Shown: in pieces, positions 1 through 6,220 of the stretch | Numbering within the stretch: position 1 is the first letter of the stretch | Layout of the letters: the number at the start of each line of letters is the position of its first letter | DNA from: CAYOXD01 sp964407825 | GTDB taxonomy: Bacteria; Desulfobacterota; Desulfobacteria; Desulfobacterales; JAFDDL01 | Direction: 5' to 3' | Assembly (NCBI GenBank): GCA_964407825.1 | Contig: CAYOXD010000109.1 | Span: forward strand, 1 to 9,862 | DNA length: 9,862 nt | Position numbers and translations under genes: made by a program | Notes under the pieces: generated by a model | Databases searched by the model: none | What the model saw: only the letters and a program-made list of their open reading frames with translations | Told to the model about the DNA's origin: nothing

Positions 1-36
1 AAGCTGAAACCCAGCGCCCAACCTGCGGAACGGTAG
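1..36 (+). CDS. Possible 3' end of an upstream gene (partial)
   Basis: Reading from base 1, eleven sense codons (K-L-K-P-S-A-Q-P-A-E-R) are followed by TAG at 34-36. The codons (AAG, CTG, AGC, GCC, GCG, GAA) match the usage of the genes downstream, while the sequence right after the stop turns AT-richer. This would be the C-terminus of a protein starting outside the window. Eleven codons cannot identify the product, and chance is a real alternative because a second frame is also open here. Confidence 0.35.
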   Translation, partial: KLKPSAQPAER

Positions 37-146
37 GAGATTACCTGCGATTGCTTTTGGAAAACAGTCGTATTGACCTGCCGGACAACAAAGAGTATGG
101 GATAGGCTGGGTATTTATCGAAGACACAAGGACATTGGGAGGTTCC
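37..146 (+). promoter_or_regulatory. Leader region upstream of gspG with a weak promoter candidate
   Basis: This 110-nt stretch is AT-richer than the genes around it and holds no convincing gene, so it is the natural place for the promoter and 5' leader of the operon. The best sigma-70-like match is TTGACC (73-78), 17 bp, then TATGGG (96-101). The -35 is good, but the -10 keeps only its first three consensus bases. No operator or terminator hairpin is evident. The assignment rests mainly on position. Confidence 0.3.
137..142 (+). promoter_or_regulatory. Ribosome binding site of gspG
   Basis: GGGAGG lies four bases before ATG 147. It decides the start of gspG: the frame stays open upstream to the window edge, but its only upstream start candidates are non-ATG codons such as TTG at 51. 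Confidence 0.75.
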
Positions 147-602
147 ATGCACATCAGCGCCACATCCGGCCGTTTCCGGTCCGCCGGATTCACTCTCATC
201 GAATTGATGGTGGTGATCGTGATCCTGGGGATCCTGGCCACCGTCATCGTTCCCAAACTCATGGAGCGGCCGGGACAGGCCAAGCAGGTCAAGGCGAAAC
301 TGGACATCTCCAGCCTCGAAACGGCATTGAAGCTGTTCAAACTGGACAACGGGTTCTATCCCAGCACCGAACAGGGGCTCCAGGCCCTGGTGGAGGCCCC
401 CACCACCGGGACCATTCCCAAGAAATTCCCCCCCGGCGGGTATCTGGAAAAGGGGAAAGTGCCCAAGGACCCCTGGGGCAACGACTATATCTACCTGTGC
501 CCGGGGATTCACGGCAAGTATGATATCTCCTCTCTGGGCGCGGACGGCGTTGCCGGGGGCACCGGAGAGGATAAGGACATCAACAGCTGGGAAATTGAAT
601 AG
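147..602 (+). CDS. gspG: Type II secretion system major pseudopilin GspG
   Basis: GspG is the main subunit of the periplasmic pseudopilus that pushes substrates through the secretin. The 151-aa protein has a 14-residue basic prepilin leader ending in Gly14, with mature Phe15 (+1) and Glu19 (+5) starting the motif FTLIEL and a hydrophobic helix to about residue 36. The globular part carries GspG hallmarks: YPSTEQGLQAL (71-81), KDPWGNDY (107-114), and the C-terminal loop around SLGADG (129-134) and EDKDI (141-145). These acidic residues correspond to the calcium site known in PulG-type proteins. Length is normal. ATG 147 is chosen because it has a strong ribosome binding site and gives a family-like leader. 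It is the first gene of the visible operon, 11 nt before gspH. Processing needs a prepilin peptidase, which is not in the window. Confidence 0.97.
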   Translation: MHISATSGRFRSAGFTLIELMVVIVILGILATVIVPKLMERPGQAKQVKAKLDISSLETALKLFKLDNGFYPSTEQGLQALVEAPTTGTIPKKFPPGGYLEKGKVPKDPWGNDYIYLCPGIHGKYDISSLGADGVAGGTGEDKDINSWEIE

Positions 603-613
603 GGCGCAGTTCC

Positions 614-1126
614 ATGCCAGGCAATTCCATCACCGGAAGGGGCGGCTTCACCCTTATCGAACTGGTTGTGGTGCTCGCCCTGATCAGCATCTTTCTCTTT
701 TTCGCGATTCCGCGCTTTGAACGGGCCGTCGGCGATCCCGAGCGGGACGTGTCCAGATGGATGCTGCTCACCGTCCCCAAGCTGAAACAGGAGGCCATAT
801 CGGAAAACCGGGAGGTCACCCTCCACATCGATCTGGCTGCCCGCAAACTCTGGAGCACCCATGCGGGCATGGCCCCGGCGGAAGCGCAAGCCGCGGAGAA
901 TAAGGCCTATGTCCTACCGGAGGACACGGTCCTGACAGATGTGGCTTACCCGGATGGCCGAACGGTCTCCACCGGAACGGTAAAGGTTCGATTCTATCCG
1001 GGGGGCTACTCCGACCGGGTCATCCTTCACCTACAGGTGGACGAGGAGAAAAACGTGAGCTACCTCATCGAGCCGTTTCTTTCCCATGTCACCCTCGTGG
1101 ATTCCTATGCGGGCTTTACCGGCTGA
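614..1126 (+). CDS. gspH: Type II secretion system minor pseudopilin GspH
   Basis: The 170-aa prepilin has an 11-residue leader ending in Gly-Gly. Mature Phe12 (+1) and Glu16 (+5) lie in FTLIELVVV, followed by a hydrophobic helix to about residue 32. The segment PRFERAV and the region around KLKQEAISENREVTLHID (about 67-84) resemble the GspH/FimT pattern: an amphipathic helix leading into a beta sandwich. GspH is thought to join the GspI/J/K tip complex to the GspG shaft. Start ATG 614 follows AGGG (601-604), which overlaps the gspG stop codon. The 3' end overlaps gspI. The H assignment rests on the N-terminal motif, size and position between G and I; the C-terminal half of this family is poorly conserved. 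Confidence 0.92.
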   Translation: MPGNSITGRGGFTLIELVVVLALISIFLFFAIPRFERAVGDPERDVSRWMLLTVPKLKQEAISENREVTLHIDLAARKLWSTHAGMAPAEAQAAENKAYVLPEDTVLTDVAYPDGRTVSTGTVKVRFYPGGYSDRVILHLQVDEEKNVSYLIEPFLSHVTLVDSYAGFTG

Positions 1127-1514
1127 TATCGCCTGCCGGAATCGGCATGGCTTCACCTTCCTCGAAATCATGGTGGCCCTGTGCATTGTCGCCATCGTGC
1201 TGGTGTCGGTCTACCGGCTCCAATCCCAGACGATCGAGCTGGACACCCGGACCCGATTCGACACCATCGCCCCCATGCTGGCCCAGCTGAAGCTCGGTGA
1301 AACCCTGGTGGATCTGAAAAACGCCACCTCCGGTGCCGGGGATTTCGGAAACGATTACCCGGGGTATACCTGGCAGGTGACGATTTCCCCGGTCAGCTCG
1401 GATCTCCTGGGTCAGGTGGCAGACGAGATGCGACGGATCGATGTGAGCATCTCCTTTCAGAACGATCTCAACACCTACCATCTGAGGGAATACCATGTAC
1501 TGCCTCCCGGGTAA
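1107..1514 (+). CDS. gspI: Type II secretion system minor pseudopilin GspI
   Basis: A 135-aa pseudopilin. The leader ends in Gly15; mature Phe16 (+1) and Glu20 (+5) lie in FTFLEIMVAL, followed by a hydrophobic helix. The remainder fits the small GspI family: a QSQTIELDTRTRFD helix extension, the processed-domain segment YPGYTWQVTI, and a final beta strand ending YHLREYHVLPPG. GspI is the hub of the GspI-J-K tip complex. ATG 1107 is preferred because it gives a 15-residue leader; ATG 1086 in the same frame would give 22 residues. Neither has a strong ribosome binding site. The gene overlaps gspH by 20 nt (41 nt with the alternative start) and gspJ by 20 nt, so translational coupling is likely. 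Confidence 0.93.
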   Translation: MRALPADIACRNRHGFTFLEIMVALCIVAIVLVSVYRLQSQTIELDTRTRFDTIAPMLAQLKLGETLVDLKNATSGAGDFGNDYPGYTWQVTISPVSSDLLGQVADEMRRIDVSISFQNDLNTYHLREYHVLPPG

Positions 1515-2214
1515 CGGGTCTCGGGTGGCAAGGTCCCTGCCGCCCATCGCCGGCTTCACCCTCATCGAAATCCTTGCCGCCATCGTGATCTTTGCCATTC
1601 TCATCAGCGCGGTGTTCGGGACCTTTCTTTCCATCCACCACAGCACGGAGGCCCTGAAGTACGATGACGCCTACTATGAGTCCGCCCGGGCAGCACTCTC
1701 CCGTATGACGGAGGATCTCGAAAGTCTGTATGTCAACCGCCCGCCCCTCTATAAACCGCCGGGACTGGACACCCCCGCCGATCCCTACCGGGTGGTGGCG
1801 GCGCCATCGGACGTGGGAAACGGTGAATTTACAACCCTGCGCTTTACGAGCCTCTCCCATGTAGCCCTCAACGGCCAGCAGGCGAGCGGGGTCGCGGAGA
1901 TCATCTACTACGTCCACCAGGAGGGCGGGAGCGGCCACTATACCCTCCGCCGCGCCGATCACCTCTGGCCCTACAAGGATCCCCCGGAGGAAAACGGGAC
2001 CGATCCGATACTGTGCGAACACCTCAAGGGCCTCTCCTTCAAGTTCTACACCGCGGATGGAGAAACCGAGGATTCATGGAATTCCGAATCCGACGCTCAC
2101 GGCCACGCCACGCCCAGGGCGGTGGCGGTAACCCTGACGGTGGGTGATAAAACCCGGTCCATCACCCTGCGCACGATGGTCCTGCTGCCGGTCTACCGGG
2201 AGGAGGTCCCATGA
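1495..2214 (+). CDS. gspJ: Type II secretion system minor pseudopilin GspJ
   Basis: The 239-aa prepilin has a longer leader of 20 residues ending in Gly20. Mature Phe21 (+1) and Glu25 (+5) lie in FTLIEILAAI, followed by a hydrophobic helix to about residue 42. The pattern ALSRMTEDLESLYV (about 68-81) and the later FTTLRFTSLSH and GVAEIIYYV strands match GspJ. GspJ forms part of the I-J-K complex at the pseudopilus tip. Start ATG 1495 is preceded by GAGGGA (1484-1489) at five bases. The protein is somewhat longer than the roughly 195-200 aa of enterobacterial GspJ. The last codons overlap the gspK start as ATGA. Confidence 0.95.
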   Translation: MYCLPGNGSRVARSLPPIAGFTLIEILAAIVIFAILISAVFGTFLSIHHSTEALKYDDAYYESARAALSRMTEDLESLYVNRPPLYKPPGLDTPADPYRVVAAPSDVGNGEFTTLRFTSLSHVALNGQQASGVAEIIYYVHQEGGSGHYTLRRADHLWPYKDPPEENGTDPILCEHLKGLSFKFYTADGETEDSWNSESDAHGHATPRAVAVTLTVGDKTRSITLRTMVLLPVYREEVP

Positions 2215-3260
2215 GAAACAACCGGGGATTTGCGCTGATGGTGACGCTGGCCGTCATTACCGTTATCATTGCCACGGTCGTCACCCTCAACCGCCTGCGG
2301 CGTGTGGCGGCATCGAACGCCGCCACGGCCAGGGACCAGGTCACCCTGATCCATATGGCCGACTCGGGCATCCAAATTGCCATGGCCATGCTGATCCGAG
2401 ATCGAATGGACTCCCAGACCGATACGGTTCAGGAGGACTGGGCCTCTGCTGCAAAGAGAGCCCAGCTGGTGACCGACTTTCCCTTCGAGAAGGGGTCCCT
2501 GAAGGTGGCCATCAGCGATGAACGGGCGCGAATTCAGATCAATGCCCTCGTGGCCCTGCCGGGCCACACCTTCAACCCCTCCCAGTATCAGCTCTGGAAC
2601 CGCCTCCTGGGGGAGTTGAAAAAGTCCGATAAGCGCCTCGCCGATCTGGATACGACCGCGATCATCAACTGCATCAAGGACTGGATCGACAGCGGCGATG
2701 ACGACGCCATCACCGGCCTGACAGGCGCCGAGTCCTCCTACTATGAGAGCCTTGATCCCCCCTACCCCTGCCGCAACGGTCCCATGGACAGCGTACAGGA
2801 GCTCTTTCGGGTCAAGGGCATCACCCGGGATCTGCTCGATGGCCCGCGCACCAAGCTGCTGGACTACCTGACCGTGAGCGGCGTCAGCCGGACCAAGGGC
2901 GACAAGGTGAGCTTTGATGGAAAAATCAATATCGATACGGCGCCGCTGCCGGTGATCGCCGCTCTTCTACCGGTGGAGTACAACACATTTGCGCCGGATA
3001 TCGTGGACTTCAGAGATGCAAAATCAGGGGATCAATACACCCATAAACTGGTCGGCCTCGACTGGTATAAGCAGGTCCCCGGCCTCGGAGAGTTGTCCCT
3101 CTCCCATGACCTGATCACCAACAGCAGCAATCTGTTCCGTATCACCGCCACGGCCAGGCTGCACGATCTCCAGCAGCGCATCACCGCCGTAGTGGAGCGG
3201 GAAACCGACAAAGTATCCGGTAAATGGAGCTGTCGAATCTTGCGTTGGTGGAGGGACTGA
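2211..3260 (+). CDS. gspK: Type II secretion system tip pseudopilin GspK
   Basis: A 349-aa pseudopilin with the short leader MRNNRG and mature FALMV. Position +5 is Val instead of Glu, as expected for GspK, which sits at the filament tip and has no subunit ahead of it. A hydrophobic helix covers about residues 8-25. Large-domain hallmarks are DERARIQINAL (103-113), CIKDWIDSGDDD (154-165), GAESSYY (172-178), NGPMDSVQELFRVKG (189-203) and INIDTAPLPVIAALLP. Acidic residues in the DWID-SGDDD segment and nearby Glu174 resemble the calcium-binding region known in GspK. AGGAGG (2201-2206) lies four bases before ATG 2211, and the start overlaps the gspJ stop in ATGA, giving tight coupling. The likely role is initiating the pseudopilus and capping its tip. 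Confidence 0.96.
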   Translation: MRNNRGFALMVTLAVITVIIATVVTLNRLRRVAASNAATARDQVTLIHMADSGIQIAMAMLIRDRMDSQTDTVQEDWASAAKRAQLVTDFPFEKGSLKVAISDERARIQINALVALPGHTFNPSQYQLWNRLLGELKKSDKRLADLDTTAIINCIKDWIDSGDDDAITGLTGAESSYYESLDPPYPCRNGPMDSVQELFRVKGITRDLLDGPRTKLLDYLTVSGVSRTKGDKVSFDGKINIDTAPLPVIAALLPVEYNTFAPDIVDFRDAKSGDQYTHKLVGLDWYKQVPGLGELSLSHDLITNSSNLFRITATARLHDLQQRITAVVERETDKVSGKWSCRILRWWRD

Positions 3261-3280
3261 GATATGAAGACCTAACCATG
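3250..3280 (+). promoter_or_regulatory. gspK-gspL junction: strong Shine-Dalgarno serving a 3-codon mini-ORF before gspL
   Basis: GGAGGG (3250-3255), inside the last codons of gspK, lies eight bases before ATG 3264. That ATG opens only ATG-AAG-ACC-TAA, whose stop (3273-3275) is two bases before the gspL ATG at 3278. The gspL start itself has only a weak GAAGA (3266-3270) upstream. Ribosomes loaded at GGAGGG could stop at TAA and restart on gspL. The arrangement is seen directly; the coupling role is inferred. Confidence 0.3.
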
Positions 3281-4717
3281 GCTAGAAAGTATATCGGCAT
3301 CGATATCCAGGAGGGAGCTCTCTCGGCGGTCCTCCTCCAAAGCGGGTTGAAAACCCGAATGGTGGAGGCCTGCGCACAGGTCCCCCTGGCCTCGGGAGGA
3401 GAAGCCGGGGAGGCGCTCCAGGCCGGGATGGAGGCCCTGATGGACCAACTGCATCCCGATGGCCATGCGGTGATCCTGTCCATCCCCACGGACCATGTCA
3501 TCTGCCGGAATATACAGGTGCCATTCACCGATGCCAAAAAAATCCGACAGATCGTCCCCTTCGAACTGGAACCGCGCCTTGCTTTCCCGGTGGACAACCT
3601 CATCATCGACTTTCAGAAGATCGACAGTACGGACAACAATACCCGACTGATGGTCATTGCGGCCGAAATCTCCCGGTTGAAATCGATTCTCGAGCTGGCG
3701 TCCGCTCACCACATGGATCCGGAGGCGCTCGTACCCGGCGCCTATGCCACGGGATGGCGGCTCTGCCAGCGCCCCGATATGCCGGAAGACTGGATTTTGC
3801 TGGATTTCAGCGCCGGTCGATGCGCTCTTCTGGCAGTGCACCGCCGCAAGGTTTGCCTGATGCGCTCGCTTCCGGCAGCACTTTCCAGCGCTGATGCGGC
3901 AGGCCTCATCGCCGGTCACATTCAACAAAGTCTCGCGGGGATGGATGAGATCATACAGGGGGCGTTTGAGCCGGCGCGTATCGTGGCGTCCAGAGTCGCG
4001 CAGGGGGGCGAGGTCCTTTTGAACCAGCTTTCCGACCGGCTGGGCTCGAAAATTGAAATCATCGACCTGTTCGAGACCGAGGGGCTCAAACCGGCGCCAG
4101 AAGCCCCAACAGCCACCACCGGGTTGAACAACGCCCTTGCCTGCGCCCTGATGGCCGCAGAGGGTCACCCAGGCGCCTTGAACTTCAGGCAGGGGCCGCT
4201 GTCCGCCCGGAGCCGCCTCCTGGAATACAGGCCCCTTCTCCTGCGAGCCGGTGCGTTTCTGGCAGCGGCCCTTCTTCTGGCGCTGGTGAGCGTCCTGCTG
4301 GACATCTCCAGCCTCGAGCGGGCGGTGAATGATACGAAAGCGCAAATCAACCATCTTTTCAACTCGGCGCTGCCCAACGAGCACACCATTGTCGACCCGG
4401 TCCACCAACTGACCATCGCGATGGAGGAGCTAAAGAAGAAAGCCATAGCGGCTGGCGGCGAAAGGCATCTGCCCGCCATCGATATACTGTACGATGTGAG
4501 TACGGAAATTCCCGCCTCCCTGAACATTCGCCTTTCCACCCTCGTGGCGGGAGATCAAAGCATCCTTCTGACGGGCGTCACCGATTCCTTCAATGCCGTG
4601 AACAAGATGAAGGACCACCTGGAAAAGAATAAATCGTTCAGAATCGTGAAGATCAACTCCGCCAATATGGATCAGAACGGCAAGCGGATTCGCTTCAAGA
4701 TCATGATTCAACTTTAG
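3278..4717 (+). CDS. gspL: Type II secretion system inner-membrane platform protein GspL
   Basis: GspL recruits the ATPase GspE to the inner membrane and pairs with GspM. The protein is 479 aa. Residues 1 to about 300 form the cytoplasmic actin-like domain: YIGIDI near the N-terminus resembles the first nucleotide-site strand of PilM/FtsA proteins, and LLDFSAGRCALLAVHRRKV (nt 3796-3852) resembles the second. One membrane helix lies at about 324-341. The C-terminal periplasmic part has a helical stretch followed by a small ferredoxin-like domain, the usual GspL layout. ATG 3278 is chosen over in-frame ATG 3224 because it gives the family-like N-terminus (MARKYIGIDI) and avoids a 37-nt overlap with gspK. 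The gap to gspM is 15 nt. The strong resemblance to PilM is typical of non-enterobacterial GspL. Confidence 0.92.
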   Translation: MARKYIGIDIQEGALSAVLLQSGLKTRMVEACAQVPLASGGEAGEALQAGMEALMDQLHPDGHAVILSIPTDHVICRNIQVPFTDAKKIRQIVPFELEPRLAFPVDNLIIDFQKIDSTDNNTRLMVIAAEISRLKSILELASAHHMDPEALVPGAYATGWRLCQRPDMPEDWILLDFSAGRCALLAVHRRKVCLMRSLPAALSSADAAGLIAGHIQQSLAGMDEIIQGAFEPARIVASRVAQGGEVLLNQLSDRLGSKIEIIDLFETEGLKPAPEAPTATTGLNNALACALMAAEGHPGALNFRQGPLSARSRLLEYRPLLLRAGAFLAAALLLALVSVLLDISSLERAVNDTKAQINHLFNSALPNEHTIVDPVHQLTIAMEELKKKAIAAGGERHLPAIDILYDVSTEIPASLNIRLSTLVAGDQSILLTGVTDSFNAVNKMKDHLEKNKSFRIVKINSANMDQNGKRIRFKIMIQL

Positions 4718-4732
4718 GAGCAAAGGGACCGG

Positions 4733-5266
4733 ATGGTGCCGATCAAACTGAATCAACGTGAAAAATACTATGTGGCCTCGGCCCTGGTGGCCATTGTCGC
4801 ATTCGCCGTGGTTCAACTGGTCGTGTTCCCCCTGTTGAACAAGCGCAGCCGACTGGAACGGACGCTGCAGGCCGCCCAGCGACAGCTCCAGTCCATGCAG
4901 ACACTGAGCGCGTCGTACAAACGCCTTCAGCTGGAAGCCGCAGCGGCTAAAAGCAGCCTGGCGGGCAGGGAACCTGGGTTTTCGCTCTTCTCCTTTTTGG
5001 ATTCCCTCGTGGAAAAAACCGGCTTGAAGGATCGCATCAGCTATATGAAGCCATCGAACAGCCAGAGCCCGGACAGCCGTTTCAAAATTTCCACTGTGGA
5101 AATGAAGCTCCAGGGAATCACTCTCGATAAATTGGTGCAATACCTCTATCATGTCGAATATTCAGGAAACAGTGTTCAAGTAAAACGCCTTTCCATATCC
5201 AAGACAGGCAACAAGGAGGGATTGGTGGACGTGGTCCTGCAGGTGGAGACCCTCGAGGCCATCTGA
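4733..5266 (+). CDS. gspM: Type II secretion system inner-membrane protein GspM
   Basis: The 177-aa bitopic membrane protein has a short cytoplasmic N-terminus (MVPIKLNQREKYY), one membrane helix at about 13-34, a likely coiled coil (about 36-75, LNKRSRLERTLQAAQRQLQ) and a small C-terminal ferredoxin-like domain (about 85-177). FLDSLVEKTGLKDRI and the following YMKPS motif are recognisable GspM/PilO features. It stabilises GspL and contacts GspC and GspE through the platform. AAGGGA (4723-4728) stands four bases before ATG 4733. Size and position after gspL support the call; PilO is the closest alternative, but the pseudopilin and secretin context makes it GspM. Confidence 0.93.
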   Translation: MVPIKLNQREKYYVASALVAIVAFAVVQLVVFPLLNKRSRLERTLQAAQRQLQSMQTLSASYKRLQLEAAAAKSSLAGREPGFSLFSFLDSLVEKTGLKDRISYMKPSNSQSPDSRFKISTVEMKLQGITLDKLVQYLYHVEYSGNSVQVKRLSISKTGNKEGLVDVVLQVETLEAI

Positions 5267-5288
5267 CGGGAACCCGCCCCCCGCACCC

Positions 5289-6158
5289 ATGACAAAGCAT
5301 AAGTGTACGATCCTATACATTGTCTATGCCCTGGCGGCAGCGCTGGTTTTTCTGTACTGTCTTTTCCCGGAACAGGCGGCCATCCGCCGCGCCACCGGTC
5401 TGTTCGATCGGGCCTATGCTCCCAACCGCATTCACATCACGAAACTGCGTCCTCTATTGCCCGACGGCATCCGTCTGCAGGGGGTACGCATCCTGGGAGA
5501 GGGAAACCAGAACCTCCAGCTGACACGGGTGGATATTTTCCCGAGGCTGATTCGGCTGATGGGTGGAAAACTGAGCCTGGACTATTCCGGCAGCGCTTAT
5601 GGGGGAAGCTTCAGCGGCCATATCGAGTTCGGGAACACCGACGGGGATGCCCCCAGGCGGATGACCCTGTCCATGTCGAAACTGCAGCTGCGTCAACTGC
5701 TGAAGGATCGCCTGGCGGACATGCCGGAACTCGGCGGCACCATGGATGGCGAGGCGGTATATCATCGATCGCTGAAGTCCGCAGGTCTTATCACTGGCAA
5801 GCTGACCCTGACCGGGGTGACCCTGGTCCTTCCGATGCTTTCCGGGGCAGCCTCGGCTCTCAGCTTCTCGAGCGTGAGCACGGCGTTTTCCATGAATCCG
5901 CACCTGGTGAGTCTGAATAACACCGAGTTCAAGGGGCCGCAGCTGGAGGGAACGATGACCGGTGACCTGCACATCGGACGAGCGCTGCCCCAAAGTCGGC
6001 TGGATCTCACCCTGAAGGTGGTGCTCCATCGGGAGTACAGCAATCTTCTGGCCCAAACGCTGCCTGTGACGATCCGCAACGACCGCGGGAATCCGGGCGC
6101 CTATAAGTTTAAACTATTCGGGACACTGGAAAGACCGGATATTTCCCTGTTACCTTGA
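5289..6158 (+). CDS. gspN: Type II secretion system protein GspN (AsmA-like, deltaproteobacterial type)
   Basis: A 289-aa protein with a basic N-terminus (MTKHK) and one membrane helix at about 8-27, so most of it should be periplasmic. The rest is rich in beta-strand stretches of the AsmA type: RIHITKLRPLLPDGIRLQGV, then LQLTRVDIFPRLIRLMGG, KLSLDYSGSAYGGSFSGHIEF, and a late strand set from SLNNTEFKGPQLEGTMTGDL to a YKFKLFGTLERPDI ending. This is the GspN found in deltaproteobacterial and Leptospira T2SS loci. Its exact function is not established, and it is not a core component in every system. It lies 22 nt after gspM in a C-rich gap with no clear Shine-Dalgarno sequence. The N name rests on this pattern and on position between gspM and gspC. 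Confidence 0.85.
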   Translation: MTKHKCTILYIVYALAAALVFLYCLFPEQAAIRRATGLFDRAYAPNRIHITKLRPLLPDGIRLQGVRILGEGNQNLQLTRVDIFPRLIRLMGGKLSLDYSGSAYGGSFSGHIEFGNTDGDAPRRMTLSMSKLQLRQLLKDRLADMPELGGTMDGEAVYHRSLKSAGLITGKLTLTGVTLVLPMLSGAASALSFSSVSTAFSMNPHLVSLNNTEFKGPQLEGTMTGDLHIGRALPQSRLDLTLKVVLHREYSNLLAQTLPVTIRNDRGNPGAYKFKLFGTLERPDISLLP

Positions 6159-6190
6159 GATGGCATTCGGGCCTATCCTTGAATGTCACC

Positions 6191-6220
6191 ATGAATCACG
6201 AACGCGGTCGACATTTATGA
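6191..6220 (+). other. Nine-codon mini-ORF overlapping the gspC start
   Basis: ATG 6191 opens a nine-codon frame (MNHERGRHL) whose TGA (6218-6220) overlaps the preferred gspC ATG (6217-6219) as ATGA, the same junction used by gspJ-gspK and gspD-gspE. No Shine-Dalgarno sequence precedes ATG 6191. It may be a coupling leader or chance; it fills part of the 58-nt gap between gspN and gspC. Confidence 0.2.

Noticed and set aside
3272..4408. Minus-strand open frame (378 codons) opposite gspL
   Set aside because: It is antisense to a clear gspL, rich in His, Gln and Gly as expected of a shadow frame, and has no neighbour on that strand.
5264..5288. CGGG-AA-CCCG hairpin between gspM and gspN as a terminator
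   Set aside because: The loop would be only two bases and no T-run follows; the gap is too short and the operon continues.
5303..5920. Plus-strand 205-codon frame inside gspN
   Set aside because: It is out of frame with gspN and rich in Arg, Gly, His and Ser without hydrophobic patterning; gspN explains the region.
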